DNA of 64,000 nucleotides from Usnea hakonensis (taxonomy: Eukaryota; Ascomycota; Lecanoromycetes; Lecanorales; Parmeliaceae): contig BLJB01000003.1 in assembly GCA_013423325.1 (NCBI GenBank), positions 124,001 through 188,000 on the forward strand, given 5' to 3'. Below, piece after piece: positions 21,901 to 33,700 of this stretch. The notes beneath the pieces were generated by a model. The model had not been told where the DNA came from, did no database searches, and was given only the letters and a program-made list of their open reading frames with translations. The translations under genes and the position numbers were made by a program. Every line of letters starts with the position of its first letter. Positions within the stretch are counted from its first letter, which is position 1.

Positions 21901-22805
21901 ACCCGTCCAATATTGTCTATACCAAGCATCGCATCCTCCCCATTCATTCCATTCAAGTTCATTAAACGTTGGGTGAGTTCATTTCTTTCCTTGACTCGAT
22001 CGATCTGGAACCTGGAGAACGCCATTCTGTCTGGGAACATCGTGTCCAATTGCTCTTTGCTATACCCCATGCGCAGTCTTGATCGCAACCTAGCTGCATT
22101 CAGGATATTATATCGATCACTAGCTGGTAGGCTCAGAAAGAACGAGCTATTGAAGTCAATTTTGCTGAAGTCATAAATATTCACATCCTCGCCTGTGTGA
22201 AATTGTCTGGCATATTCCTCCAGCTCCTCATGGCTCATAATTCTTGGGTCATTGGGTGCACCCATGTCTGCAAGATCAACATCGAGGTTCGGCAAGTGAT
22301 ATGCATCTTTTCTTTTGAAAGTGCGATTCTGTTGTCGCTCTTTGTCCGTCATCTGCAGTTCGTCTACATAGACTAAATTTTCAGGAACTTCCTCCTCCTG
22401 ATCTGCTGCTGGCTGGTCCCTTTCCTCTCTTCGCCTCCGGTCCTCCTCCTCAGCCCTTCTCTGCATTTGCACTGCTAACAGCTTTCCTGCCGTTCGTACT
22501 GCATCCTCTCTTCTTCCCTCCCTTCTTGCCTTACGCCCACTAACAGTCTGCCTCTTGAGTATTGGCGCGCCTCCATCGAAAACGAACACGGGCTTGATCC
22601 CGAAGAACAGTAGCTTGCAGATACGGCGGAAGAAGCCTACAACGTGAGAGTTACGTAAGGCATTCCCTTCCTTATCACGGACTGCCTTGAGAAATTGGTA
22701 GATCCAAATAGACGCATCGACCGCGAGGCGCTTCTTATTGAGCGTTTCGATCTTGATAGGGCGAGCGCAAGGCTGGACGACATTCCAGAGCCCGGTGACA
22801 CCCAT
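18909..22805 (-). CDS. RAD2: DNA repair endonuclease Rad2 (XPG family)
   Basis: A single-exon gene of 1298 aa. The enzyme makes the 3' incision in nucleotide excision repair and works with TFIIH. The XPG N domain occupies residues 1-98 (MGVTGLWNVVQPCARPI, LAVDASIWIYQF, FFGIKPVFVFDGGAP). A long acidic spacer of roughly 800 residues is typical of Rad2/XPG and separates Rad2 from the short FEN1/EXO1 nucleases. The I domain starts near residue 950: YVTAPMEAEAQCAEL, GIVTDDSDVFLFGG, then the helix-hairpin-helix GSDYTEGLPNVGPVTALEIL. A PCNA-box-like ITQFFGG lies near residue 1160, and the C-terminus is Lys/Arg-rich (KGGTKRRRKEK), a likely NLS. All active-site acidic clusters look intact. It shares a promoter region with CAC2. 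Confidence 0.96.
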   Translation of the reverse strand: MGVTGLWNVVQPCARPIKIETLNKKRLAVDASIWIYQFLKAVRDKEGNALRNSHVVGFFRRICKLLFFGIKPVFVFDGGAPILKRQTVSGRKARREGRREDAVRTAGKLLAVQMQRRAEEEDRRRREERDQPAADQEEEVPENLVYVDELQMTDKERQQNRTFKRKDAYHLPNLDVDLADMGAPNDPRIMSHEELEEYARQFHTGEDVNIYDFSKIDFNSSFFLSLPASDRYNILNAARLRSRLRMGYSKEQLDTMFPDRMAFSRFQIDRVKERNELTQRLMNLNGMNGEDAMLGIDNIGRVAGEKGKEYVLVKNDGVEGGWALGVVSNRGEGERNKPIDVEGFGKEDDHIEEDEAFEDDGFEDVPIEGLNRLPRRPNRSTNANDDSVPFESEELKKRRQALYEARMEAVGVKRAAAGLDLTEAEPDSLFVPQHTNERVEADDKDVDDLFEDVLVPTEDEDDLKRAIAMSLENPENDSADDMDMPSFLNSASAGPRIDQPLEFNHKNAKAGRDFAHLANARAHGSAPRPFVDESDDDDDLASQTVMAKPRMTKHKPQEALGLKERHKTSEGHQTLTSPQAEPTATGKMPPSQAASSLPATFDGPLPFESLNLGTSILGRKRKQTPAEPAGGFEKESEKEKPAQPLPPWFSGDIREATAVQKAIEERQYEGGNLDRRSHSSHRAAVLKRQETGEVIDLEAPRESIDEIIDVESSDEGNEDDVIMGTSRPIDSEVSMGDVADLIIAEPPSSDLPPSESNVGDDQEQKVKTREEKATGHHSDSEELVEWSESESEGRRSPRIGNDAQEPAGDNLQDQPGSLSPEFENVGITGSTKPPQESVAFPNSEMQPSPSLPRDQSSAGPGLEDLPAGDEDMYSDPEEEDLMRQLAIEAEEHARFASTLNSKSQLQNAEDYEKELRQLRNQQKKDRRDADEVTHIMVTECQQLLKLFGLPYVTAPMEAEAQCAELVNLGIVDGIVTDDSDVFLFGGTRVYKNMFNQAKFVECYLSSDLVKEYSLDRQKLIRIAHLLGSDYTEGLPNVGPVTALEILSEFETLEQFSEWWGTVQMGQKLSAEDAANPFRRKFRKNASKLFLPAVFPDLRVDQAYLHPEVDKDPSPFQWGVPDLDALRSFLMATIGWTQERTDEVLVPVIKDMNRRENEGTQANITQFFGGGVGVGGNPNGGGGSAFAPRRRLDGKSKRMETALGRLHEQARNRTVGEDENVAGVDVEPAPVGNGNAAAEPRESRQRKSKKRPAPVSASGSNNDSEDDHDEYGAHTKSRKSGHRSAKGGTKRRRKEKTRS

Positions 22806-23396
22806 GACGAATCTCTGCTATCGACAAGTAAGGTAGAGGATATAGAGATTCGAATAATTCATATTTCATCTTCGTCTTAAGCAATAGATGGGCCGAAGCA
22901 TAAGGGCTTTGAAAAGCTCCCCCAGTCCATTAGAACGTGTGGTAGTGTAGCCGAGTCTAGGGGAGCCTCTCTATCAAGATAGACAATAATCTTGCAGATA
23001 TAATTGAATATATGACTTGTCTACAGATAGAAGTGTAATTTATCATGCCCTAGCGAGCGTATTTTACTTTTAGAGTAGTATTTTACACGCGCATTCACGG
23101 CACGCGAACATAAGGTAAGTTAATCACTGCGGAGTAAGAGTGCAACGCCAACCGGTCTCCTGATTCCGACTCTGAACCGACACCTTCAGCTCCAGAACCA
23201 TCTGCACTCCTGATCCAACATTGATTCTGTCACGCCGTGCATTGTCTGTCTTTCGAACAACGATCGATTCAAATGCTCGCCTACTTTCTCATGAAAGTGA
23301 CACCCTCGACAAGCTGAGAAGACTACTCTGAGCTACAGCTCACTCTGTCTACACTTTCCAGCGTTCATACCCCAACAAAGCCTCCGTGACGCAGCA
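22806..23396. promoter_or_regulatory. divergent promoter region RAD2 / CAC2
   Basis: A 591-bp region separates the start codons of RAD2 and CAC2, which are transcribed away from each other. It contains an AT-rich core (about 22980-23090) and no open frame of note. Co-regulation of repair and repair-coupled chromatin assembly is an inference from the arrangement. Confidence 0.5.
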
Positions 23397-25967
23397 ATGA
23401 AGGCCTCACCTTTACTCATATCTTGGCACAATGACAACTTGCCAATATACTCTGTACACTTCGAGCCCAATGGAAAAGGTCGACTCGCAACAGCTGGCGG
23501 GGACAACAACGTTAGGCTGTGGAAAGTGGAGAAGGAGGGAGAGGAGAGGAACATCACATATCTTACTACCCTCGTAAAGGTGAGTATCTGTGAAGGTACC
23601 AATGCTAGTACTAATTGTACCACAGCACACCCAAGCGGTCAATGTCGTCCGCTTTGCTCCTCGCGGTACGACGCCCCAATCGATGACAATGAGCGACAAC
23701 TGAACATGTACAGGAGAAATGCTTGCAAGCGCTGGGGACGATGGAAACACTCTTCTTTGGGTACCATCGGAGACTCATTCTCATACCCCCGCTTTTGGTG
23801 AAGATACACTAGAGGACAAGGAGACTTGGCGGATCAAGCATATGTGCCGTTCGTCTGGCTCGGAAATATACGACTTGGCTTGGTCACCCGACGGAGTCTT
23901 CTTCATCACTGGGAGTATGGACAACATCGCACGCATATACAATGCTCAGTCTGGTCAGTACCTCTCCCCTTCGCTTGATTTTCAGGGGCTGGTTCCTTTC
24001 AAGTCTCAATGTACATTGATAGCTTACTCGAATTGATGTTGTATCTGTCTGATGATGAGGTAAATAAATGGCTAACTCCGCACAGGGCAAATGATACGGC
24101 AGATAGCAGAGCACAATCATTACGTGCAAGGTGTTGCCTGGGACCCACTTAATGAGTATGTGGCGACGCAGTCTTCCGATCGAGCGTGCCATATCTACAG
24201 TCTCAAGACAAAGGACGGCCAATTCACACTCAACCAGCACAACCGAGTGACGAAAATGGATCTTCCTAGCAGAAGGATATCATCTAACAGCCCAGCCCCA
24301 CCAGAATCAGCCATGCGTGGCCATTTAGCTGGTGATGCTTCCTCATTAGCCCCCGGATCACCTCAACCATCAATGCCTGGGACTCCAACATCCCTTGCAT
24401 TACCGATGAACCCACCTGCGCTATCTCACAGTCGTCGTTCCTCTTTCGGGTCATCGCCCTCGATACGGCGATCTGCATCTCCAGCGCCGTCCATGCCTCT
24501 TCCCGCCGTACTGCCAATGGAGAAGTCCCCAAATCCTTATTTGATGGGTAGTATGGGGGCCAAGAATGCAGCCATATACGGAAATGAAACTTGCACTTCG
24601 TTTTTCCGAAGGTTGACATTCGCCCCAGATGGAAGCTTGCTCTTTACGCCAGCTGGTCAATACAAGACCTCTCACCCACCGGATGGAGCTAAAAATACCG
24701 ACGAGGTGATCAACACAGTCTACATCTACACTCGAGCAGGTCTCAACAGGCCACCTATAGCACATCTCCCGGGGCACAAGAAGGCATCCATAGCTGTCAA
24801 ATGCTCACCAATTTTTTATACCCTTCGCTCTACGCCAAGGACTACTGCCAACATCACTATTGATACTTCGTCTGCAGAAGAAGCAATACCGCCTCTGCCC
24901 GACTCATTACTCTCATCGAGACCTTCAACGCATTCAGCAATGGACCCACCGCCACCAACCATGCCTTTCCCCATGGAATCTTCGCGCCCTACATCCTCAC
25001 CAAGACCGACGGAAACCGATCCTACTTCGACACAAGGTCTGGTCTCAGTATTTGCCCTACCTTACCGCGTCGTGTATGCCGTCGCTACGCAAGATGCCGT
25101 ACTCGTGTATGATACTCAGCAGATGACACCGCTGATAACGATCAGTAATCTCCATTTTGCCACATTTACAGACCTGACCTGGTGAGTTTCAATTCAAGCA
25201 TCATGTTTTACTCATCACCTGTTGGAGACGTCCGGCCTGACCTCCGCAATGGCCTGAGGCTATTCAATTTTTAAGAGGATGCCTTTTCACCTGGTTCCTA
25301 TCTTTGCCTGCAACAGCTCGTGCTCTTATTGAAATTTCGGCAATTTATCGAGCCTTGCCATGTTCAATCTAGCATTTGTTGCCGTCCCTGCGCAAGCTGA
25401 CTTCATCGCAGGTCTAGTGATGGGCTGACGCTACTCATGAGCTCATCGGACGGATTTTGCTCCAACCTGACATTCAACCCGGGCGAGTTGGGACAGGTGT
25501 ATAGCGGGCATGTGCCCACTGCTCACCACCCTTCTCCGGCGGTCTCGACAATGTCTACAGCGCAACCAAGTCCAACCACTGCTTCTGCTCCTTCTTTTGA
25601 CAAACCAAGTACACCAGTATTGGCACCTTCAGCCTCACCCGCTCCTCTTCCCCCTCCCAGCCCCACACGGTCTAATTCGACATCCTCAATCGCTACGCAG
25701 TCATCTCAAATGATAAATAATCCTACTCCAAGTCTAGGTAGTGTTCCAAGCGTTGCAGCCACGAACATGTCGTTCAGTGGCCTTCCGTGGACAACACCCC
25801 CACAGACGCCAATGTCAGGTGTAATAAGCCGGCCAAGTTCGGTGAGTGGCAGTGTACTTGGGAAGAGAGACACTAGTGAATCGGAGAAGGAGGAGGCGGC
25901 AATTCCCAAGAAGAGGAGGATTGCCCCTACTTTAGTCCGGAACGAGGATCCTTCCTCGGGTCCTTGA
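23397..25967 (+). CDS. CAC2: chromatin assembly factor 1 subunit B (Cac2 / p60)
   Basis: Five exons, 23397-23579, 23626-23665, 23714-23953, 24086-25181 and 25412-25967, all joined in phase, give 704 aa. CAF-1 deposits H3-H4 behind replication forks and at repair sites; this is its WD40 subunit. Repeats seen include PIYSVHFEPNGKGRLATAGG, HTQAVNVVRFAPRGEMLASA, EIYDLAWSPDGVFFITGS and YVQGVAWDPLNEYVATQSSD, matching the p60 order. A Ser/Pro-rich insertion of about 120 residues follows (positions 24260-24560), then the last blades (FFRRLTFAPDGSLLFTPAG, WSSDGLTLLMSSSDGFCS). The C-terminal 170 residues are low-complexity Ser/Pro/Thr ending in a basic patch (PKKRRIAPT). The 40-nt exon 2 is supported because it restores the second WD repeat. 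Confidence 0.93.
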
Positions 25968-26869
25968 TCTGATCGAAGCCGTGTCTTCTTGGTTTCGAAG
26001 CGTCGTTGTACGTCAGTGATGCATCTGGCTTAGCATGGCGCATGGGGATGGGGGGGGAGGGGTTACTGTTGGCTATTGACGACTGGAAGGCATTCCGCGT
26101 TGACATTACTGCTGTAGTGTCTTGAAAAGGGGCAGGGTGTTTCTACGAGGTTGATACCTTAGCACCGTAGGCTTGGGTAAATTGTGACACGATAGGGTGT
26201 ATGTATCTAGCAAATCGATTCCGGTGTAAGGTATACCTTAGTTGTCTTGAAAGTTATTGGCTCTAGCCTCTAAGTCAGGATGACACGTAATTGCGCAGGT
26301 AGAGTAAATTGTATCTCTTTTATTCCTCGTCACTTGGCCAATTGTCTTCTACTGCCTGCATGAGGGTTAGGCGTTATCCGAAATGACGCTGGTTTCGGTG
26401 ATCGCCATGCCAACGTGAGGCGCCCCCCGGAAAGCCACACAATCTCTCGCCACTGGAGGGGGCTCTTACAACGACCCCACCTCCTATCTACTTTACCTTA
26501 ATCTTCCTTGTTTGGTTCATCACACACACTCTGTAACACACACAACAAAATTCATACCTAATAAATCTACGAGACTCGGCCCAACAAGCTGATCATCCAC
26601 TCAAAGTAAGTCGACCGCATTCCGTTTGAACATTCTGAAACAAAGATTTGGGATCCCAAATGCTCATCAGGGTCCACTAAACGTCACCCGCTTCGCTTCG
26701 CCCGCTGACGGGTTGCAACGCCAACTGGAAATGAACACGAACACACAAACAATACCTTCATCTTCCCATTAATCTCACCTTTGCTTACTTCTTTCACTCG
26801 CGACAGGATACACTGATTTATCACTCGCAAAAGTCCAACGATAAATTCAAAAGCATACAATCACCCATC
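25968..26869. promoter_or_regulatory. promoter and spliced 5' leader of PIL1
   Basis: No coding region. The last part looks like a long 5' leader: a pyrimidine/CA-rich tract (26500-26560), then an apparent 201-nt 5'-UTR intron at 26606-26806 (donor GTAAGT, acceptor CGCGACAG after a TTACTTCTTTCACT tract), ending 63 bases before the ATG. Long spliced leaders are common in highly expressed fungal genes. Confidence 0.45.
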
Positions 26870-28438
26870 ATGCATCGCACATACTCCATGCGACAGAGTC
26901 GCGCGCCGACTGCCTCGCAAATCCAGAACCCGCCCCCACCATCCTCCTCTACCAAGTCGGGTCGTTTCTTTGGCAAAGGGGGCGTTGGTGAGTCCTCCTC
27001 TTTGTGATTTTCATGAAATGAATATCATTTTGCTTCCGCATCTACATTATACGCGCTTGGTGGAGCTGCTGCAAAGTTGCTACGTCTGGATCTATGTGAT
27101 GATCCACACTCGCGCAAGATAAGGCTGTGAAGGTCGCACCATCACCCTTTTAAAGCCCAACAAGTTTGCCTCGGCTGTATGCAGCTGCAAGCATTCATGA
27201 ATATTGAGCCAAGCTACAATGTCCGTCAGAGCTGTCCTGATTTGGCTTCGTGCGAGAGCAAATCAGCTTTCACAATACGATTTGCTTTGATCTTGTTACC
27301 ATAGACTGACAGCTGCAATCCCCGTGGTGTAGGTCATGCATTCCGTAAATCTACCGCTGGCGCATTCGGCCCAGACCTCGCGAAGAAGCTCGCTATCTTG
27401 GTCAAAATGGAGAAAAATGTCATGCGTAGCATGGAGCTTGTCGGACGCGAGAGGATGGAAGTGGCTGTAAGCTTTCCGCGTCACATTGCAGGCTCGACAG
27501 CAGGACTGATTGATACACTCAGCAACAACTATCAATCTGGGGTGAGGCTTGTGATGACGACGTTTCGGATGTTACGGACAAGCTTGGTGTCTTGATCTAC
27601 GAAGTTGGGGAGCTCGAGGACCAACTTGTCGACCGCTACGACCAATATCGTGTGACAATCAAGAGCATACGCAACATTGAAGCTTCAGTCCAGCCCAGCA
27701 GAGATCGTAAGGACCCTTCCCGCTCTATTCACAAGCTTGGAGCTAACAGTTCAATCCCAAAGGCAAACAGAAGATCACTGATCAGATTGCTCAGCTAAAA
27801 TACAAGGAGCCCAACAGCCCTCGCATCGTCGTTCTGGAACAGGAGCTTGTCCGTGCAGAGGCAGAGTCCCTCGTTGCGGAGGCCCAGCTTTCCAATATCA
27901 CCCGTGAAAAGCTGAAGGCAGCTTTTACTTATCAGTTCGATGCTCTCAAGGAGCACAGCGAGAAGCTCGCCATCATTGCTGGCTTCGGAAAACATCTTCT
28001 AGAGCTGGTTGACGACACCCCAGTGACTCCAGGAGAGACTCGCGAAGCTTACGACGGCTATGAAGCTAGCAAAGCGTAAGTTGATCTCTCGTCCAAGCAC
28101 CCCTCCGCCTCCGTGGATTTTGCTGATTATGGTGCAAATACAGTATCATTCAAGACTGCGAGGACGCCCTTACCAATTGGGTTACCGCCAACGCTGCCAT
28201 CAAGCCATCCCTCAGCACTCGCGCTCGCAATCTTTCTCAACGTCGCAAGAACCCGGGAGTTGGTCATGATCTCTCTGGCCAAGATAGCAGCATGAAGGAC
28301 CGTGAGAGCGGTCTATGGGTCCCAGCTGGTGCTCACCGCGAGTACTCAAACGAAGAAGAGGAGGAGGAAGAGGAAGAGGAAGAGGAGCCTTCGACTGATG
28401 CGAGGGGTCGTGACGAGGAAAGGCCAGTTGAGGCATAA
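26870..28438 (+). CDS. PIL1: eisosome core component Pil1/Lsp1 (BAR domain)
   Basis: Five exons, 26870-26987, 27333-27466, 27523-27706, 27763-28075 and 28144-28438, all in phase, give 347 aa. The protein self-assembles into the half-tube coat of eisosomes, furrow-like plasma-membrane invaginations. Diagnostic segments are MHRTYSMRQSRAPT at the N-terminus, FGPDLAKKLAILVKMEKNVM, QQLSIWGEACDDDVSDVT, GELEDQLVDRYDQYRVTIKS, RNIEASVQPSRDRKQKI and REKLKAAFTYQFDALKEHSE; together they form the BAR-domain helices. The tail carries an uninterrupted acidic Glu run (about 28352-28388) and ends in basic/acidic residues, as in filamentous-fungal PilA/PilB. The first coding intron is long (345 nt). Whether this is the PilA or PilB paralogue cannot be told from sequence alone. 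Confidence 0.95.
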
Positions 28439-28871
28439 GCGGCAATTGCAAAAATGGACGAAGGAAGTGTGATGGGGGAGGTGCGAAATACCCAGCTCTG
28501 ATGTTGAGAAGAGCAATGCGGTTCCTTTACACTAGTTGCGTTTCCTTACTGTGTATGTCCTGCAGATGGAGTAATGCACGAGGAGCAGCGGATGCGCTGT
28601 ATGTAATAATAGTCTATTTTGTTTGCTTGTCGTTATTATTTTAGATAGCAGACAACCCGATGATTTAGCTTGCAAGCATCGTGATGTATACGACTTGATG
28701 AATAGCATATGATTCTGCAGGGTTCTTGGTTGAGAATATCAGTCGTCAACCAATACATAATTGCAAAGGTACTCAGCGTCACACATTTTTTGGTAGAAAA
28801 AGGATGACATCAAGCAGCGGCCTCCGTGTGGTAACACCACGCTACAATTCCCCGAATTAAAGGATTAGGGC
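28439..28871. other. intergenic region
   Basis: 3' region of PIL1 and promoter of the next gene; AT-rich near 28610-28650. No gene or RNA recognised. Confidence 0.45.
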
Positions 28872-30293
28872 ATGATAGCTACGCAGTCATCTCCCACCTC
28901 GTGTGTAATGCGGACCTCATCCCCAAGGCCCGAAAACTCTGATACGACACCTCCACACTCCCTGCGAGCTTCCATATCGCCCCCGCCCTCTCGGGCCAGA
29001 AAGACCCCTCGTCGACCTACGGTATACTCTGCTGGGCAAGACTCCCATGTAGCCAATCTATCTGAACATACCACACCCTCTCTTGCGGCAGTTGAAGCAG
29101 GGAAAGCCCAGGTCCGCAACCACCTGGATTATTTCTCCTCCTACCTCTCTTCATTCGCCAGACCGTCTGCATCTCTTTGCATCCGAGCCTTCGAGGATCT
29201 TTACCAGCGTAATCAGCATGAGCATGGGCACCATTACGTTATACATCAGCATGATCATCCTGTGGCAGGAGTGCACTATGATCTAAGGCTACAGATCAAT
29301 GAGACGAGTTCGACTAGTTGGGCTATCATGTACGGGCTGCCCGGGAATCCTAATAGCAGGAGGCTAAATAGGAATGCGACTGAGACAAGGATACATAATG
29401 TGTGGGTATGTGGGTAGAAGGGAGCTTGTGTTTACGGATTGGAAGCTGAGCTTGTCGAAGAATCATCTCATTGAGACTGCTTCTGCGTCGACGGGGAGCC
29501 TTCTTATTTGGGATACCGGGGAATATGAGGTGTTACCTTATCGCGAGGATATCGAGCAGATGACTGATGATGAGCTTTCAAGCGACTCTGATGGAATTAG
29601 CAGCCCTCCCACGAGTCTCTCGGACAGTGAAAAGCTTCACCAAGGTTTCCGAACTGTGGGTGTCCTTTCAACAACCGAAATTTGACGGTACTAAACCTGA
29701 CGCAGCGCAAGATCAGAATTCGCCTCCACGGAAACCGTCTGCCACCTGGCTACACTGTTTCCATGCGTCTCCTGACGTCAGAAAATCGCCATGAACAGCC
29801 TGCCAAAACGTCTAGAAAACGCCGTAGGAAAGCTTCCACGGGCAGGCCATTGGCCCCAGAAACACCGCCTACATCTGACCATGATAACGATGACGAGTTA
29901 CCAGACTCTCACGCCAGTGAGATGGACACGAATGTATCAGCGCTTGAACGCGAAATTGCCGAGCAGGAGGATGAGGAGGTCCGCCTCACGAATGCTTATC
30001 CCGGCGCGAATAACAATATCGGCTCAATTCATCAACGCAGGTGGTATCTCTCCATGGACAGGTACGCTTCTGGCTTTTCCCCGCTACCGGTAGAAAGTGG
30101 TAGTAAAGGCGGCAGGAGGATGTGGACGAGGAGAAGGGACGGTGAGAGGCTGCTGGGCTTTGATCCGTTTATTGTCAAGGGTAGAGAGGTGGAGAGTAGT
30201 GTTGTGACTGGGAGGACTGCTGATGATGTGATGGCTGACGAAGGGGTGCGGGGTTTTGTAGGTAGGAAGGGTTGGAGGCCAGTGACTGAGTGA
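28872..30293 (+). CDS. stand-alone LigD-type 3'-phosphoesterase-domain protein
   Basis: Exons 28872-29405, 29461-29655 and 29706-30293 give 438 aa. After a disordered Ser/Pro-rich N-terminus (about 95 residues) comes the PE-domain signature: HHYVIHQHDHPVAGVHYDLR followed by LQINETSSTSWAIMYGLPGNP, with the His and Asp positions that bind metal in bacterial LigD, then NHLIETASASTGSLLIWDTG and KIRIRLHGNRLPPGYTVSMRL. The two introns are required to bring these blocks into one frame; the first acceptor could alternatively be 29445. The C-terminus holds an acidic insert and WYLSMDRYASGFSPL plus GFVGRKGWRPVTE. In LigD this domain removes 3' phosphates and ribonucleotides at breaks; here no ligase or polymerase module is attached, so a DNA-end-processing role is inferred. 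Confidence 0.82.
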
Positions 30294-30784
30294 GACAACC
30301 CTCGTCCGCCGTACCTATTGTCGTTAAGTTATAAGTTATCATCTTGGACGCCCGGGGACGGAGTTCTTCTTCCATCCAGGATGGATGCCATTTCTTCTTT
30401 CGGAAACGATCTGCACCCCACTGTTAGGCGCGCCATTCAAGAGCTAATCGCAAAGGCTGGATTGATAATCTTCAACCAAACACCAAATGACTTAATCACT
30501 ACACTTATATAGACAGCAGTAGTTTTGACTCGTACGTCCCTGAGATTTATCATTTTGATTCATGATTCATGATGGCTCTGTTTACATGTCAAGTGCCTGT
30601 GACTCACACCTAACACTATTCCAACTGCATGCTAGCCTGACTCACACAAACATAGTCATCTTACATCAAGACGAGCAAGAGGATTGAACAGTTGTCCACT
30701 TAAGAACGCGACAGCATACTCTCTTTAACCCGAAATCACTCTTCTCCACTTCTACACTTCCTGAATCTTTCCTTGTCCCTCCTT
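30294..30784. other. intergenic region
   Basis: Promoter region of the ABC transporter; pyrimidine-rich just before its ATG (30740-30784). No gene seen. Confidence 0.45.
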
Positions 30785-33700
30785 ATGGAATTCTCTCATA
30801 GCGCCTCCTCCATTGCTGGCTTGACTGCATTGATATTGATATTCCCGATTTCTATTCCGACCTTTGTGAGGTTCTTCAAGGGAGCAACATCGAAAGCGAG
30901 TGTTAATGTACCTGGTGAAGCCTCCAAGTTGTACGAAGACGACGATGGCATCGCCACGGAGGAGACACAGAAAGAGTATACTGCAGCCTTGCCCAAATAC
31001 CTTGCCCTTTCCTTATCCGTACTGGGAATTTCAGTCTCCATCGGTATAGCAGTGTATACAACAGTCTCTCCAACACTGAGTCTGTACCTCGAGCATTGGC
31101 TGAGTGTTGGAACTTGGGTACGAATGTCGTCAAAGCTGATTGCTTATCTCTAATAATGCTTCAATAGACATGTCTTATTCTCCAGACAGTATCTATTGTC
31201 TTGGAGCGCGACCCAATAAGAAGATTTAATTACGGTTGTCTAAATGCACTGGCCTATGCTTTACAGACTGCTGCTACCTGCATTCGCCTAGTCATGCTTT
31301 TCTCAGATTCCTCTTCCTCATCATCTCACGACATCTCTGTTGTGTCAGAGGTAGTCCAAGGATGTGCGGCATTAATGTGCTGTCTGGCATGCCTGAGCTT
31401 GCCCAGACGTCCCGCTGTCGAGGAAGGAAGTTTTCCTGTGGACGGCCAGTACACCGTCTCGGCCTTAGGTCGGTATACTTTCTCCTGGCCAGGGGTGACT
31501 CTCGTTTTGGCAAGAAAGAAGAAGACTCTTGGATTAGAGGATCTACCGAAATTGCATGTGAATGGGCGCTCGGCCTATCGCCAGAAATACTTCACAACAC
31601 TGAAAAGGAGAGACCAGCTGTGGAAGACTTTGGCATTCGCTCATCTCCCAGAACTTCTCTTTCAAACAGTATTCACGGCATTGCAATCCATTGCGCAATT
31701 CGCACCTCAGCTCGTTTTGTATAATTTGTTAAAGCGTCTTGAATCGCGTATCCCAGGTGCCTTCGCAGACCGTGCGATTTGGGGGTTGGTGATTGCTCTT
31801 GGAATGGTCATCATCTTCTCGGGGTGGACCCAGGCTTGGATGGCCTGGATAGTCTGGGCTAGACTCGGACAGCCCATCCGAACAGAATTATCTGCTATGA
31901 TCTTTGACAAAGCTACCCGTAGGAAGGATGTGAAAGGTGTGCAAAAAGCCAAGCAGGTTACCGATGTTGATACCGTGCATGCAACCAATGCTTCAGCTGC
32001 ACTTTCAGAAAGCGACGACCAAAACAATGCGGAGACACATCCAGTATCAGGCTCGGTGCCCGGTCAAGCAGTAATAGCGGAGGCGGAAGACTCCTCAGAG
32101 GAGGATGTTCAAAAGAGCCGTCAGAGCACAATAAACTTAGTGGTAAGACTTACTTCATTGATCATACTTACACAGGACAGCTAAACACTCGTGGCCACAG
32201 GGAATCGACACTAGGCGCGTTTCAGACTTTGCCGTACATTATTACCTATTTCCCCAGACAGCTGTCACGTTGACAGTCAGTATAGCATTCCTAATAAAAC
32301 TCATTGGCTGGAGGAGCTTGTTTGCTGGGCTGTCAATTTTCATGATTGTATTGCCGTTCAATACTTACGCTTCGAAACGCTTCGGAAATGCTCAAGGGGA
32401 CCTCATGAAGCTTCGAGATCAGAAAATGGTCGTTATTACTGAAGCCCTCCAAGGGATCCGCCAAATCAAATTTTCGGCCCAGGAACAGCAGTGGCAAGAA
32501 AAGATTGCCAAGAAGCGTGGTGAAGAGCTCGCAGCGCAGTGGATGGTGTTCTGCTGGGATACAGTCCTAATTTCTATTTGGATTCTGGGACCAGTCTTGC
32601 TGAGCGCTATATCTCTCGCAGTATATTCAGTGCTCACCAGTGATCTCTCGGCATCTGTGGCATTCACAGCTATCACTGTAATGGCATCGATGGAAAGTGC
32701 TCTGGCTTTTTTGCCGGAGATCATCGCAAATGCTCTTGAAGCATGGGTTTCCGTCAAAAGAATAGACCACTATCTCAAGGCTCCAGAAAGGGAGCCCTAC
32801 GTGATTCCGAGCGATAGCATCTGCTTTGAGGATGCGTCAGTTGCTTGGCCGTCAGACTCACAGCAAGACGATTCTGACCGTTTCGTATTGAAGAATATCA
32901 ACGTTGGTTTCCCCAGTAATGAACTGAGTCTCATTGCTGGTAAGACAGGGTCAGGCAAAAGCCTCTTTCTCGCGTCGATCCTCGGGGAAGCAGATCAACT
33001 AGGAGGACACGTCAAGATCCCTCGAGCGCCTCCTTTCGAAGAACGCTTCGACCACAGGGCTAACAAAAGTGACTGGATCATCGATTCAGCGATCGCATTT
33101 GTGGCTCAGATCCCTTGGATTGAAAATGCCACCATCAAAGACAATATACTCTTCGGTCTACCATTTGACTCTGGTCGCTACAAGAACGTTCTCACCTGCT
33201 GTGCCCTTGAGAAGGACTTGGAATTACTTCCTGATGGCGAGCTTACTGATATTGGCGCCAATGGCATAAACCTCTCCGGAGGGCAGCGCTGGCGTATCTC
33301 GTTTGCCAGAGCTTTGTACTCACGGGCCGGTATCCTTGTCCTGGACGACATTTTCAGGTGAGTCTTCTGAAACGTTGATTTCTCTTATTGGAATTCGCTA
33401 ATTTTTTTTTTAGCGCTGTGGATGCTCATGTCGGACGGCAGCTCTTCGAAGACGCCCTGACGGGGGACTTAGGCACTGGAAGAACACGCATTCTGGTTAC
33501 CCATCATGTAGGTCTTGTCCTGCCTAAAACAGCATATGCCGTTTTCCTTGGCGAAGGTACTGTACAACATGTTGGGTTTGTGAAAGATCTGACGGCCAGT
33601 GGTATCCTCGAAGATTTTGTAAAGCAGCAACAAGAAGACCAAGCGAACAATTCCAAGGTGAATGCCGAGGCGCTACAGCAAGCAGAAATTACAGCAGATA

